In this document: positions 43,297 to 55,883 of the stretch, one piece after another | Layout: every line of letters starts with the position of its first letter | Numbering within the stretch: position 1 is the stretch's first letter | Source: Paenibacillus pectinilyticus | GTDB lineage: Bacteria > Bacillota > Bacilli > Paenibacillales > NBRC-103111 | DNA: 64,000 nucleotides | NCBI RefSeq assembly: GCF_001700435.1 | Contig: NZ_LYPC01000014.1 | Span: forward strand, 372,001 to 436,000 | Reading direction: 5' to 3' | Program-made: the position numbers and the translations under genes | Notes under the pieces: generated by a model | Database searches by the model: none | Told to the model about the DNA's origin: nothing | What the model saw: the letters and a program-made list of their open reading frames with translations, nothing else

Positions 43297-45300
43297 ATGC
43301 AATTGAGAAAAATCAAGGATTTGCGAATGGGTACTCTGCTCGCGAAAATGCTGGTTGCTGCTGCCCTCATGTTCAGTTTCTCTATTCACATGGCCCAGCC
43401 TGCATACGCAGCGACCGTAGTGACTTATCCAACTCCGTCGTACTTCGCTACAAGTACGGCTTACACGCTGCAAGTAGATTCTACGACGGTGAAAGTTGTT
43501 AAGCATTTTGATTATTCTTTTGCTCAGTTATCGTATAACGGTACGGCGACATTCAAAGTAACTGCCAAAGATAATATTACCTCTTATAACATTAGTCCTC
43601 ATAGTTATGGCATTACCGCTAGCGTCAGTGGCAAGGATCTAACTTTCACGCTTCCCCAAGCTGGATCGCGCTACCTAGTGATCCAGATCAATAACCTGGA
43701 GAACCTAGTCATTATGGCTGACCCTTTGGAGACAGATGCCCCTGTGCCCAATGGCGACAGTGTGAAAAACTTGATGGATTATTCGGGTGTGGACAATACG
43801 GGCGGCAGTCTCATGACGTCCAAGATCCAACAAGCCATTAATGATGCTAACGCTCGTTCTGGCGGAGGTACCGTGTATGTTCCTGCTGGTATCTATAAAT
43901 TCTCTCAGATTGAGCTCAAAAGTAATGTCACACTCTATTTAGCTGCTGGTGCGACACTTCGCGGGTCAACGACGTTAAGTGATTACGATTTCACGGATAG
44001 CAGCTTCAAACAGGCGAACATCCGTATCGTAGGGGCATCGAATGTAGCCATCAAAGGCAGAGGGATGATCGACTCTAATGGGACTTCGCTTACAACGGGC
44101 GATAGTGGGCCAAACCGTGAGAATATCATCCGTTCTTATAAGGATTCGTCGGGAACAAAGCCCAGTGGTCTGACGTTCGAGGGTATCACTCTGCGGGATG
44201 GAACAACCTGGAACATGAATATTGAGGAATCGATGAACGTCACTATCAAGAATGTAAAGATATTGAATAATGTTCACTGGATCCATGGAGACGGCTTTGA
44301 TCTCGTCAATACATCTCACGCTGTTGTTGATCAATGCTTCGCCTACACGGGAGATGACGTTTTCGATGCGAAGTCATCGACGGAAGAACCAATGACTGAT
44401 GTTACTTACAGTAATTCGGTTGCGTATACCGAATCGGCGGGTACCAAGGCTGGGGTTGCGGGAAACGCCTCGCTGACGGATCTTTGGTTTATCAATATTG
44501 ACGTGATCTTGGGCTATAGGGGCATTAGTTTGAGCCATGACGAAGGAAATGGCGTCTGGGATGATATTCATTTTATCGATATTCGGACGGAAAAGATCTT
44601 TAATAATGGGACTTCAGGCCAATACAGGACGGCTCCGCTTCTCATCTGGACGGCTAAGTATAAAACGGAGGTTGGTCCTATTAGCAATGTAGAATTAACT
44701 CGCATTACCTATGAGAATCTCGGAAATTTCCACTCTTTCATCCAAGGTTATGACAGTTCGAGCAAGGTTTCCAATGTCAAAATTACGAATTTGAAGATGA
44801 ACGGGTCTATGATCACAGATCCATCCACGGGATTAATTGATATGGGTGCGAACACATCCAATATTACGTTTAACACGGCGGCCACCAATTACATGATTAG
44901 CAATGCTAACTCAGGTAAAACGGTTGAAGTTTTCGGTGGCGGTACGTCGGATGGCACTAAAATTGTTCAATGGAATTATCATGCTGGAACGAATCAACGG
45001 TGGGAGCTTATCGATGCTGGCGGCGGTTACTATAAGATTAAAAACGTCAAAAGCGGAAAGTTATTGGAAGTAACTGGCGGTTCTACAGCTAATGGAGCCC
45101 TAGTCGAACAATGGACAGATAACGGCGGAACCAATCAACAATGGCAGATCGTTGATGTTGGAAATGGATACTCTAAACTCATTAATCGCAAGAGTGGTAA
45201 AGCATTAGATAGCAGTGGGTCGACGGCGGACGGAGCTCAGCTTACGCAGTGGACAGATAATGGCGGAGACAATCAGAAATTTCGGTTATTTGCGCAGTAA
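43297..45300 (+). CDS. secreted beta-helix (GH28/GH49-like) enzyme with ricin-type lectin domain, paralogue 1
   Basis: The 667-residue protein has a signal peptide (~1-38, ending QPAYAA), a beta-sandwich domain (~45-150), a parallel beta-helix with HGDGFDL (~329) and GDDVFDAKS (~351), and a C-terminal beta-trefoil with three QxW-type repeats (NQRW, NQQW, NQKF). The trefoil would bind polysaccharide and the helix would cleave it. ATG 43297 follows GGAGGCGAAATAAGA. It is a close relative of the next gene and shares the same leader. The paired Asp supports hydrolase activity of clan GH-N; the family is not certain. Confidence 0.8.
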   Translation: MQLRKIKDLRMGTLLAKMLVAAALMFSFSIHMAQPAYAATVVTYPTPSYFATSTAYTLQVDSTTVKVVKHFDYSFAQLSYNGTATFKVTAKDNITSYNISPHSYGITASVSGKDLTFTLPQAGSRYLVIQINNLENLVIMADPLETDAPVPNGDSVKNLMDYSGVDNTGGSLMTSKIQQAINDANARSGGGTVYVPAGIYKFSQIELKSNVTLYLAAGATLRGSTTLSDYDFTDSSFKQANIRIVGASNVAIKGRGMIDSNGTSLTTGDSGPNRENIIRSYKDSSGTKPSGLTFEGITLRDGTTWNMNIEESMNVTIKNVKILNNVHWIHGDGFDLVNTSHAVVDQCFAYTGDDVFDAKSSTEEPMTDVTYSNSVAYTESAGTKAGVAGNASLTDLWFINIDVILGYRGISLSHDEGNGVWDDIHFIDIRTEKIFNNGTSGQYRTAPLLIWTAKYKTEVGPISNVELTRITYENLGNFHSFIQGYDSSSKVSNVKITNLKMNGSMITDPSTGLIDMGANTSNITFNTAATNYMISNANSGKTVEVFGGGTSDGTKIVQWNYHAGTNQRWELIDAGGGYYKIKNVKSGKLLEVTGGSTANGALVEQWTDNGGTNQQWQIVDVGNGYSKLINRKSGKALDSSGSTADGAQLTQWTDNGGDNQKFRLFAQ

Positions 45301-45327
45301 GCTATTTGTATTGAATCACTCTTCGTG

Positions 45328-45356
45328 GGCGAAGAACGGAATGTCTATTCTTCGCC
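45328..45356 (+). terminator. hairpin between the two beta-helix/ricin genes
   Basis: A 9-bp stem (GGCGAAGAA/TTCTTCGCC) with an 11-base loop and no T run. It may reduce read-through or protect the upstream mRNA. Confidence 0.5.
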
Positions 45357-45444
45357 AACACGATATACGAAAATAGGACATCAAAGTAACGAGTTAAATA
45401 TTTAAATTATGAGCAATTACCATTCATCTGGAGGCGAAATAATA

Positions 45445-47439
45445 ATGGGTTTTAGTAAAATGAAAAGCCGAATCGGATTTTTGTTGGGGAAAGTACTCGT
45501 GGTTGCAGCTCTAATATTCAGTTTTACGGTTAGCATGGCTCAGCCTGCATCGGCGGCTACCGTCGTGACGTATCCTTCTCACTTCGGTACAAGCTCGGCC
45601 TACACACTGAAAGTTGATTCAACTACGATTAGGGTTGCCAGGCAGTTTGATTATTCCTTTGCACAGTTGTCTTATTCCGGAACAGGAACATTTAAAGTAA
45701 CGGCTTCGGAAAATATCACTTCCTATAATATCAGTCCTCATAGCTACGGCATCGAGGCAACAGTAAGCGGAAAGGATCTAACTTTCACCCTTCCCCAAGC
45801 TGGATCACGGTACTTAGTTATCAAGATTAATAACCTGGAGAATCTTGTCATCATGGCTGATCCTGTGGAAACAGATGCGCCAATGCCTAATGGGGGAAGC
45901 GTGAAAAGTATTATGGATTATTCAGGCGTGGATAACACAGGCGGCGATTTGATGACGTCCAAAATCCAACAAGCCATCAATGATGCGAATGCTCGTACCG
46001 GCGGCGGAACTGTTTACTTCCCTGCTGGCATTTACAAGTTTTCTCAAATCGAGCTTAAAAGTAATGTCACACTCTATCTAGCTGCTGGCTCCATACTTCG
46101 CGGGTCATCGGATGTAAATGATTATGATTTCACGAATACCATTTTTACCAATGCGAACATCCGTATTGTAGGAGCATCGAATGTGGCGATCAAAGGAAGA
46201 GGTATGATTGATTCCAATGGGACTACACTTACAACAGGCGATAGCGGTCCAAACCGAGAATATATCATCCATTCTTACAAAGACGCAGCGGGTACGAAGC
46301 CGAATAACCTAACCTTCGAGGGTATCACACTTAGAGATGGAACAACTTGGAACTTCAGACTTCAAGACGCTACTAACGTTAACATCAAAAACGTAAAGAT
46401 TATCAATAACGTTAACTGGATTCATGGCGATGGCTTTGATCTCGTCAATACGTCCCACGCAGTTGTGGATCAATGCTTCGCCTATACCGGTGATGATGTC
46501 TATGATGCAAAAGCATCAACGGAAGAACCGATGACAGATGTTGTATACAAAAATTCGGTTGCCTATACGGAGTCTGCGGGTACCAAGGTAGGTATGCAAG
46601 GGAATGCATCGATTAGCGATGTTTGGTTTATCAATATTGACGTGATTCAGGGCTATCGTGGCGTCAGTGTGGATCATGACCAAGGGAATGGTGTATGGGA
46701 CGATATTCATTTTATCGATATCCGTACGGAAAAGATAGTTAATAATGGAACCAGTGGCCAATTTAGAACATCTCCGCTCCTAATCTGGACGGCCAAATAT
46801 AGTGGTAGCGAAGTTGGTCCCGTCAGCAATATTGAAATGACGCGTGTTAGCTTTGAAAACATCAACAATTATCATTCCTTCATTCAAGGTTATGACAGCT
46901 CAAGCAAAGTTTCTAATGTGAACATTACCGATTTAAAGATGAACGGCAACTTAATCACCAGCGCTTCGCAGGGGTTAATTGATATCGGCGCGAACACATC
47001 CAATATTACGTTTAACACGAATCCTACGACTAAAAAGATGATGAACGCAAACTCAAGTAAAGCTGTCGAAGTTTTCGGTGGTTCTACGACGGATGGCGGA
47101 AAGATTTCTCAATGGGATTATAGTGGTGGAAAGAATCAAAGGTGGCAGCTTGTTGATGCTGGCGGAGGGTATTACAAGATCAAAAATCTCAAGAGTGGAA
47201 AACTCCTAGAAGTGACTGGCGGTTCTACAGCCAATGGAGCCCTAGTCGAACAATGGGGGGATAATGGCGGAGACAATCAACAATGGCAAATCGTTGACGT
47301 TGGTAATGGATACTCGAAACTCATTAATCGCAAAAGCGGTAAAGCATTAGACAGTGGTGGAACGACGGAAGATGGAGCTCAACTCACTCAGTGGACAGAT
47401 AATGGCGGAGACAATCAAAAATGGCAGTTAATGGAGTAA
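45445..47439 (+). CDS. secreted beta-helix enzyme with ricin-type lectin domain, paralogue 2
   Basis: The 664-residue protein is read from ATG 45445, preceded by GGAGGCGAAATAATA, nearly the same leader as paralogue 1. It has a signal peptide (ending QPASAA), a beta-sandwich, a beta-helix with HGDGFDL (~326) and GDDVYDAKA (~348), and a three-repeat ricin domain (NQRW, NQQW, NQKW). Sequence similarity to paralogue 1 is very high along its whole length, and stretches in the ricin part are almost identical at DNA level. It has no separate promoter module and is probably expressed from copy B. Confidence 0.8.
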   Translation: MGFSKMKSRIGFLLGKVLVVAALIFSFTVSMAQPASAATVVTYPSHFGTSSAYTLKVDSTTIRVARQFDYSFAQLSYSGTGTFKVTASENITSYNISPHSYGIEATVSGKDLTFTLPQAGSRYLVIKINNLENLVIMADPVETDAPMPNGGSVKSIMDYSGVDNTGGDLMTSKIQQAINDANARTGGGTVYFPAGIYKFSQIELKSNVTLYLAAGSILRGSSDVNDYDFTNTIFTNANIRIVGASNVAIKGRGMIDSNGTTLTTGDSGPNREYIIHSYKDAAGTKPNNLTFEGITLRDGTTWNFRLQDATNVNIKNVKIINNVNWIHGDGFDLVNTSHAVVDQCFAYTGDDVYDAKASTEEPMTDVVYKNSVAYTESAGTKVGMQGNASISDVWFINIDVIQGYRGVSVDHDQGNGVWDDIHFIDIRTEKIVNNGTSGQFRTSPLLIWTAKYSGSEVGPVSNIEMTRVSFENINNYHSFIQGYDSSSKVSNVNITDLKMNGNLITSASQGLIDIGANTSNITFNTNPTTKKMMNANSSKAVEVFGGSTTDGGKISQWDYSGGKNQRWQLVDAGGGYYKIKNLKSGKLLEVTGGSTANGALVEQWGDNGGDNQQWQIVDVGNGYSKLINRKSGKALDSGGTTEDGAQLTQWTDNGGDNQKWQLME

Positions 47440-47490
47440 AGGAGACATCAGCTTATATTGAGGTTTCCAGCTGGTGTAAGTAGGCAAATA

Positions 47491-47555
47491 ACGAATTTAT
47501 GACATAAAAGATACGAGATTATTACATTTTTATTGATGAATGTATACCATAGAAT
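47491..47555 (+). promoter_or_regulatory. copy C of the direct-repeat promoter module (reductase-lacZ operon)
   Basis: ACGA half sites begin at 47491 and 47513 (22 bp), with CATAAAAGA and CATTTTT conserved; the second half reads TATTACAT as in copy D. The -10 TAGAAT (47550-47555) is 37 bases from the second half site. Expected start is near 47562. Confidence 0.8.
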
Positions 47556-47597
47556 GAAGTTGGCTTATAAGCTGTTGTCGGAATTGTCGAAAAAAAT

Positions 47598-47638
47598 GGA
47601 AAAGGGAACTCTTTGTCCTTTGACAAGGGGTTCTCTTC
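47598..47638 (+). terminator. leader hairpin upstream of the reductase gene
   Basis: GAACTCTTTGTC pairs with GACAAGGGGTTC (with G-T pairs), extended by an outer GGAA/TTCC. It lies in the predicted leader just before the ribosome site at 47643. Nineteen bases of its left arm recur identically at 55810-55828. It could be an attenuator or a mRNA-stability element, not a plain terminator. Confidence 0.45.
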
Positions 47639-47656
47639 CTATAAGGAGGCTAGTTT

Positions 47657-51777
<4,121 letters not shown>

Positions 51778-51804
51778 TAAAGTGGAGTGAATTGACTAAA
51801 ATTA

Positions 51805-51827
51805 GAGCCTCGCGGGCTCTTTTTTTT
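51805..51827 (+). terminator. terminator after lacZ
   Basis: GAGCC/GGCTC stem with a 5-base loop followed by eight T. Confidence 0.85.
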
Positions 51828-51847
51828 GTCAGCAAGAATATCAGCGA

Positions 51848-51871
51848 AATAAGACCCATTTGGGTCTTATT
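51848..51871. terminator. second hairpin after lacZ
   Basis: A perfect 10-bp stem (AATAAGACCC/GGGTCTTATT, 4-base loop) just upstream of promoter copy D. It may be a second terminator that insulates the next operon. Confidence 0.55.
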
Positions 51872-51895
51872 ATCGTGCCGTTATTCCTACCATTT

Positions 51896-51960
51896 ACGAA
51901 CATATTACATAAAAGAGACGATATTATTACATTTTTCTTGATGCATTTATGCCATACAAT
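51896..51960 (+). promoter_or_regulatory. copy D of the direct-repeat promoter module (third transporter operon)
   Basis: Half sites at 51896 and 51918 are 22 bp apart and both read ACGA-N3-TATTACAT, the best repeat of the four. CATAAAAGA and CATTTTT are conserved, and the -10 TACAAT (51955-51960) is 37 bases from the second half site. It drives the operon that contains the response regulator at 55884. Confidence 0.82.
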
Positions 51961-51993
51961 AAAAACATCAAATGACATTACGATGTAACATCA

Positions 51994-52007
51994 ATAAAAC
52001 GTTTTCA
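51994..52007 (+). promoter_or_regulatory. candidate CcpA cre site in the leader of the third transporter operon
   Basis: ATAAAACGTTTTCA matches the strong core TGAAAACGTTTTCA at 12 of 14 positions, about 25 bases downstream of the predicted start. Confidence 0.4.
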
Positions 52008-52076
52008 ACCAGAAAGGAAGTTGAAATAGCCTCAAACAACCTAAGTTAGAACTTATCGCTTCAGGAGGAACCCGAA

Positions 52077-52994
52077 ATGATCAATAATGAGAAACTACAC
52101 AGAAGAATCAGAATCAAAGAAAACATACCTTTGTATACGATGTTAACATTGCCACTTTTATTTTTTATTATTTTTAATTATGTGCCCATGTTTGGTGCGG
52201 TGATTGCCTTTAAGGATTATCGATTTATAGATGGCATTATGGGAAGCGATTGGGTAGGACTTCGAAATTTCAAAATGATATTTGCACAGCCACACACGGT
52301 AGAAATTATCAGAAATACGTTAGTGATAAGCTTACTATCGGTCCTAGTTTCATTCCCATTTCCAATTATTTTAGCGATTCTACTCAATGAAATAAGAATG
52401 AAATGGTTCAAAAAAGCCTCACAAACGGTTCTATATTTACCTCACTTTTTCTCTTGGGTGATCGTTGGTGGTATTATTATTAACGTTTTCTCTGTTAAAA
52501 ATGGCCCAATTAATTTTATCATTGAATATTTTGGCGGGGAACCCATCCAGTTTTTGTTTAATCACACCGCATGGATGAGTATTTTCTTGGGAAGTGGGAT
52601 TTGGAAGGATGCAGGATTTAATGCCATCATCTACCTAGCAGCGCTTTCGAGCATAGATCCTACGTATTACGAAGCGGCGGTTGTTGATGGCGCTAACAAG
52701 TGGAAGCAGATTACGAAAGTTACTCTTCCTAGTTTGTACCCAACCATTGTCCTAACGTTTATCTTAGCGACTGGAAAAATTATGGAAGTTGGATTTGATC
52801 GCATATTCGTACTACAGAATCCAGTTGTCAAGAATATGACAGATGTCGTGCCCACCTTTATTTATGAAATGGGTATACAACAAGGCGAATTTAGTATAAC
52901 GACGGCCATGGGATTGTTCGATTCTGTGATTAGCTTAATCCTTGTGCTTGTGGCAAATCGATTAGCCAAAATGTCAGGGAACGCACTATTCTAA
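52077..52994 (+). CDS. ABC transporter permease, LplB-type
   Basis: The 305-residue membrane protein has about six hydrophobic segments and the EAA loop YEAAVVDGANKWKQITKVTLP. ATG 52077 follows AGGAGG with 8-base spacing. It is the first gene of the third oligosaccharide importer, under promoter copy D. No ATPase is coded nearby. Confidence 0.9.
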   Translation: MINNEKLHRRIRIKENIPLYTMLTLPLLFFIIFNYVPMFGAVIAFKDYRFIDGIMGSDWVGLRNFKMIFAQPHTVEIIRNTLVISLLSVLVSFPFPIILAILLNEIRMKWFKKASQTVLYLPHFFSWVIVGGIIINVFSVKNGPINFIIEYFGGEPIQFLFNHTAWMSIFLGSGIWKDAGFNAIIYLAALSSIDPTYYEAAVVDGANKWKQITKVTLPSLYPTIVLTFILATGKIMEVGFDRIFVLQNPVVKNMTDVVPTFIYEMGIQQGEFSITTAMGLFDSVISLILVLVANRLAKMSGNALF

Positions 52995-53033
52995 CCAACT
53001 AACAAATTAGACATACGAAGGAGGGGCAGGACA

Positions 53034-53918
53034 TTGAAGATTTCGACGGGAGAAAAAGCCTTTTATAAAATTAACAACATTGTGCTTTTTATCATATCGC
53101 TGTCGTGTTTACTTCCACTCATCTATATTATTGCTACTTCATTCAGCAGCGGTGCAGCGATTGAATCAGGCAAAGTATTTTTGTGGCCGGTTGATTTTAC
53201 GCCAGCAGCCTATAAAGTATTAATTGTATCCACAGATCTATTTAAATATTTTAAGAATAGTATCGTTGTTACCGTAGTTGGTACTGCACTTAGCATGATT
53301 TTCACAATCCTCTGTGCGTATCCATTATCGAAAAGGAAATTATTTGCTAGAAGGAAAGTAACCTTTCTCATCGTTTTCACCATGTTGTTTAGCGGTGGAT
53401 TGATTCCAACTTATCTATTGGTGAAATCGCTTGGATTAATGAACTCGTATTGGTCTATTTGGTTAACAACACTGATTAGCCCCTACAATATGTTGATCAT
53501 GAAGTCATTCTTTGAAAATATATCCGAAGAGTTGGAAGAAGCAGCTAGAATTGATGGTTGCTCCGAATGGCGAATTTTACTTCAGATGTATCTGCCACTT
53601 TCCAAAGCTGTGATAGCCACATTGTGCCTTTTTTACGGGGTTGCGTACTGGAATAGTTTCTTGAAAGTACTGATGTATATTAGTGATTCGAAGGGTTATA
53701 CATTACCGGTACTCATTCAACAAATGGTATTTCAGCTCGAACAAATAAAATTAGGTACAAATTCAGATATTGGTGCCATATCAGGTTCAGGTGATGTTAT
53801 TTCCGAGTCTGTTAAGTCAGCAGGCGTTGTCGTGTTAATATTGCCTATGCTAGCCGTATACCCATTTCTGCAAAAATATTTTGTTAAAGGTGTTATGTTA
53901 GGTTCGGTTAAAGGCTAA
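53034..53918 (+). CDS. ABC transporter permease, LplC-type
   Basis: The 294-residue membrane protein starts at TTG 53034 after GGAGGGG with ~8-base spacing. Its EAA loop reads EEAARIDGCSEWRILLQMYLP, and the tail VMLGSVKG is typical of LplC homologues. It partners the permease upstream. Confidence 0.9.
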   Translation: MKISTGEKAFYKINNIVLFIISLSCLLPLIYIIATSFSSGAAIESGKVFLWPVDFTPAAYKVLIVSTDLFKYFKNSIVVTVVGTALSMIFTILCAYPLSKRKLFARRKVTFLIVFTMLFSGGLIPTYLLVKSLGLMNSYWSIWLTTLISPYNMLIMKSFFENISEELEEAARIDGCSEWRILLQMYLPLSKAVIATLCLFYGVAYWNSFLKVLMYISDSKGYTLPVLIQQMVFQLEQIKLGTNSDIGAISGSGDVISESVKSAGVVVLILPMLAVYPFLQKYFVKGVMLGSVKG

Positions 53919-54052
53919 ATTAAGCTTATCTTCTCAATTTGTAAGGAAATGTTGGTGATTGTAAAGGATACGATAAGTTCTCGTATTCTTCACATAGATC
54001 GAAAGCGATTTCATTATTTCGATTATCATTTTTATAAAAAAAGGGAGGCAAC

Positions 54053-55777
54053 ATGAGTATGAAGAAAAAGTTTCGAAGTGTCGCTGCATTATCACTTGTG
54101 ATGGCTATATCTGTTGGTTTAGCTGCATGTAGCTCTACGAAAGATGAGCCAACCAAGAGTAACGGTAGCGGTGGTACTGCTAGCAACACAGCAAGCGTTA
54201 CCCCTAGCGGTCAAGTGAAAAAAGGTAAAGTTTCCGTTATGGTTTATGATCGAGGACTCATTCCTGCTTCCGAAGGTACGTATGATAATAACCGTTGGAC
54301 GAAATGGATTCAAGAAAATGCGCCATTTGAAGAAGTGAAATTCATCGTGGTACCTCGAACAGAAGCTCCTCAGAAAATGAACATGCTGTTCGCTGCTGGG
54401 GAAGGTCCAGATGTCGTAGCCAACTATGAAGATATGACGCCGTTTATTTCTAAAGGACAAGCTTTAGAAATCACAGATGATTTACTGGCCAAAATGCCAA
54501 ACTATAAAAAGACGTTAGATAAATATCCAGCACTACAAAAGCTTACGACAGTCAATGGGAAACGGTACACCATTGGAACCGTATCGCCTGTTTCACCTAA
54601 TCATGCTGCAATTATTCGAGCAGATTGGTTAGAAAAGTTAAATCTGCCTATGCCAAAGACACCAGAAGACTTGCTTGCAGTAGCAAAAGCGTTTACAGAG
54701 AAAGACCCGGATGGGAATGGCAAAAATGATACGTATGGATTGACATTAAACGCGGATTCCCAGAGAGTACTTTCTCACATGTTTGGCTTTGGTAATCCGG
54801 AGAAGTATGCTGTCGTTGATGGCAAGCTGACATTTGTATGGGATAGAATCCAAGATTGGTTGAAGTTTACGAAACAAATTGTTGATGCGAAGGTTGTTGA
54901 TCCGGACTTCTTACTTGACAAAGGCGACAAAGCATTAACGGATTTCACCAACGGAAAAATCGGTATCTTCCTGACAGGGAAATTTAGTCAACTGAATTCA
55001 CCAACATTTGCGAATTTCAAAAAGGCTAATCCGACAGCTAAACTCGATACATTTGATTTGCCTGCAACAAAGTATGGAAATTTTGAAGGCTATATCAATG
55101 GAGGCCCTTCCGTTGTAGGTTTTATTAATGCAGCAACCAAAGATCCTGATGCTGCCGCTAGGTACATTAACTGGTTAAATGATCCGAAAGTTTCCGACTA
55201 TTTAGTGAATGGACCTGATGGCGTTTACAAGAAAAGGGATGCTGAAGGAACTGTTGTAGCTGTAGATCCGGCGAAGAATAAAATTGAGTACGATTATGCA
55301 ACAGATTACAGTATCATTCGAACTTTCGATTTCAACTTAGGTTCTGGCATTAGTCCGCTAGCCAATGAATATTACAATTCCTATCTCAAATCGAGCGACC
55401 CTGTCTTACAAGAGTTTGGAGATTTGTACTATAAGATGGCGCAAGTTGCTAATAAGCCAGGTGCCATTGATCCAAGAAAATGGCAGCAAACGCTTCCAGC
55501 ACTTGCATCTGATACGCTTTTGAAGAAAACGAATGGGACCAAAGCTGTAGACGATTTCCTTCTAAAATCACTTGCACAACCCAATGTGACGGCTGAGAAA
55601 GCAGTAGCAGACGCGAAAGAGCTTTGGAAAAAAGCTGGCGGCGAGGATGTAGATGCCTTCTACAATGATTATTACCAAAAAAATAAAGATAAGATGCTAT
55701 CCCCTGAAGATTTTGAAAAACTAAAAATGGCACCTGAATTGTTACCTTCTGCGAAGAAAAATTCTAAAATCAAATAA
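54053..55777 (+). CDS. sugar ABC transporter solute-binding lipoprotein
   Basis: The 574-residue protein has a lipobox at Cys26 (GLAAC) and a Ser/Gly/Thr linker, then a large binding fold. DPDGNGKNDTYG is the same EF-hand-like calcium loop as in the protein at 19291, so these two are the closer relatives. ATG 54053 or 54059 follows GGGAGG. It closes the transporter; the hairpin after it (55811) may reduce read-through into the regulator gene. Confidence 0.9.
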   Translation: MSMKKKFRSVAALSLVMAISVGLAACSSTKDEPTKSNGSGGTASNTASVTPSGQVKKGKVSVMVYDRGLIPASEGTYDNNRWTKWIQENAPFEEVKFIVVPRTEAPQKMNMLFAAGEGPDVVANYEDMTPFISKGQALEITDDLLAKMPNYKKTLDKYPALQKLTTVNGKRYTIGTVSPVSPNHAAIIRADWLEKLNLPMPKTPEDLLAVAKAFTEKDPDGNGKNDTYGLTLNADSQRVLSHMFGFGNPEKYAVVDGKLTFVWDRIQDWLKFTKQIVDAKVVDPDFLLDKGDKALTDFTNGKIGIFLTGKFSQLNSPTFANFKKANPTAKLDTFDLPATKYGNFEGYINGGPSVVGFINAATKDPDAAARYINWLNDPKVSDYLVNGPDGVYKKRDAEGTVVAVDPAKNKIEYDYATDYSIIRTFDFNLGSGISPLANEYYNSYLKSSDPVLQEFGDLYYKMAQVANKPGAIDPRKWQQTLPALASDTLLKKTNGTKAVDDFLLKSLAQPNVTAEKAVADAKELWKKAGGEDVDAFYNDYYQKNKDKMLSPEDFEKLKMAPELLPSAKKNSKIK

Positions 55778-55810
55778 AAGTGGTTATGTTATAGTGTAAG
55801 TAGTCATGAA

Positions 55811-55848
55811 AAAGGGAACTCTTTGTCCACGGATAAAGAGTTCCCTTT
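55811..55848 (+). terminator. strong hairpin before the third two-component pair
   Basis: AAAGGGAACTCTTTGTCC pairs with GGATAAAGAGTTCCCTTT over 17-18 bp with one G-T pair and a very short loop. Nineteen bases of the left arm are identical to the leader hairpin at 47600. It may end most transcripts from the binding-protein gene. Confidence 0.6.
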
Positions 55849-55883
55849 GCAGATATTAAAGGCAGAAATGTGGTGAATCCTGT

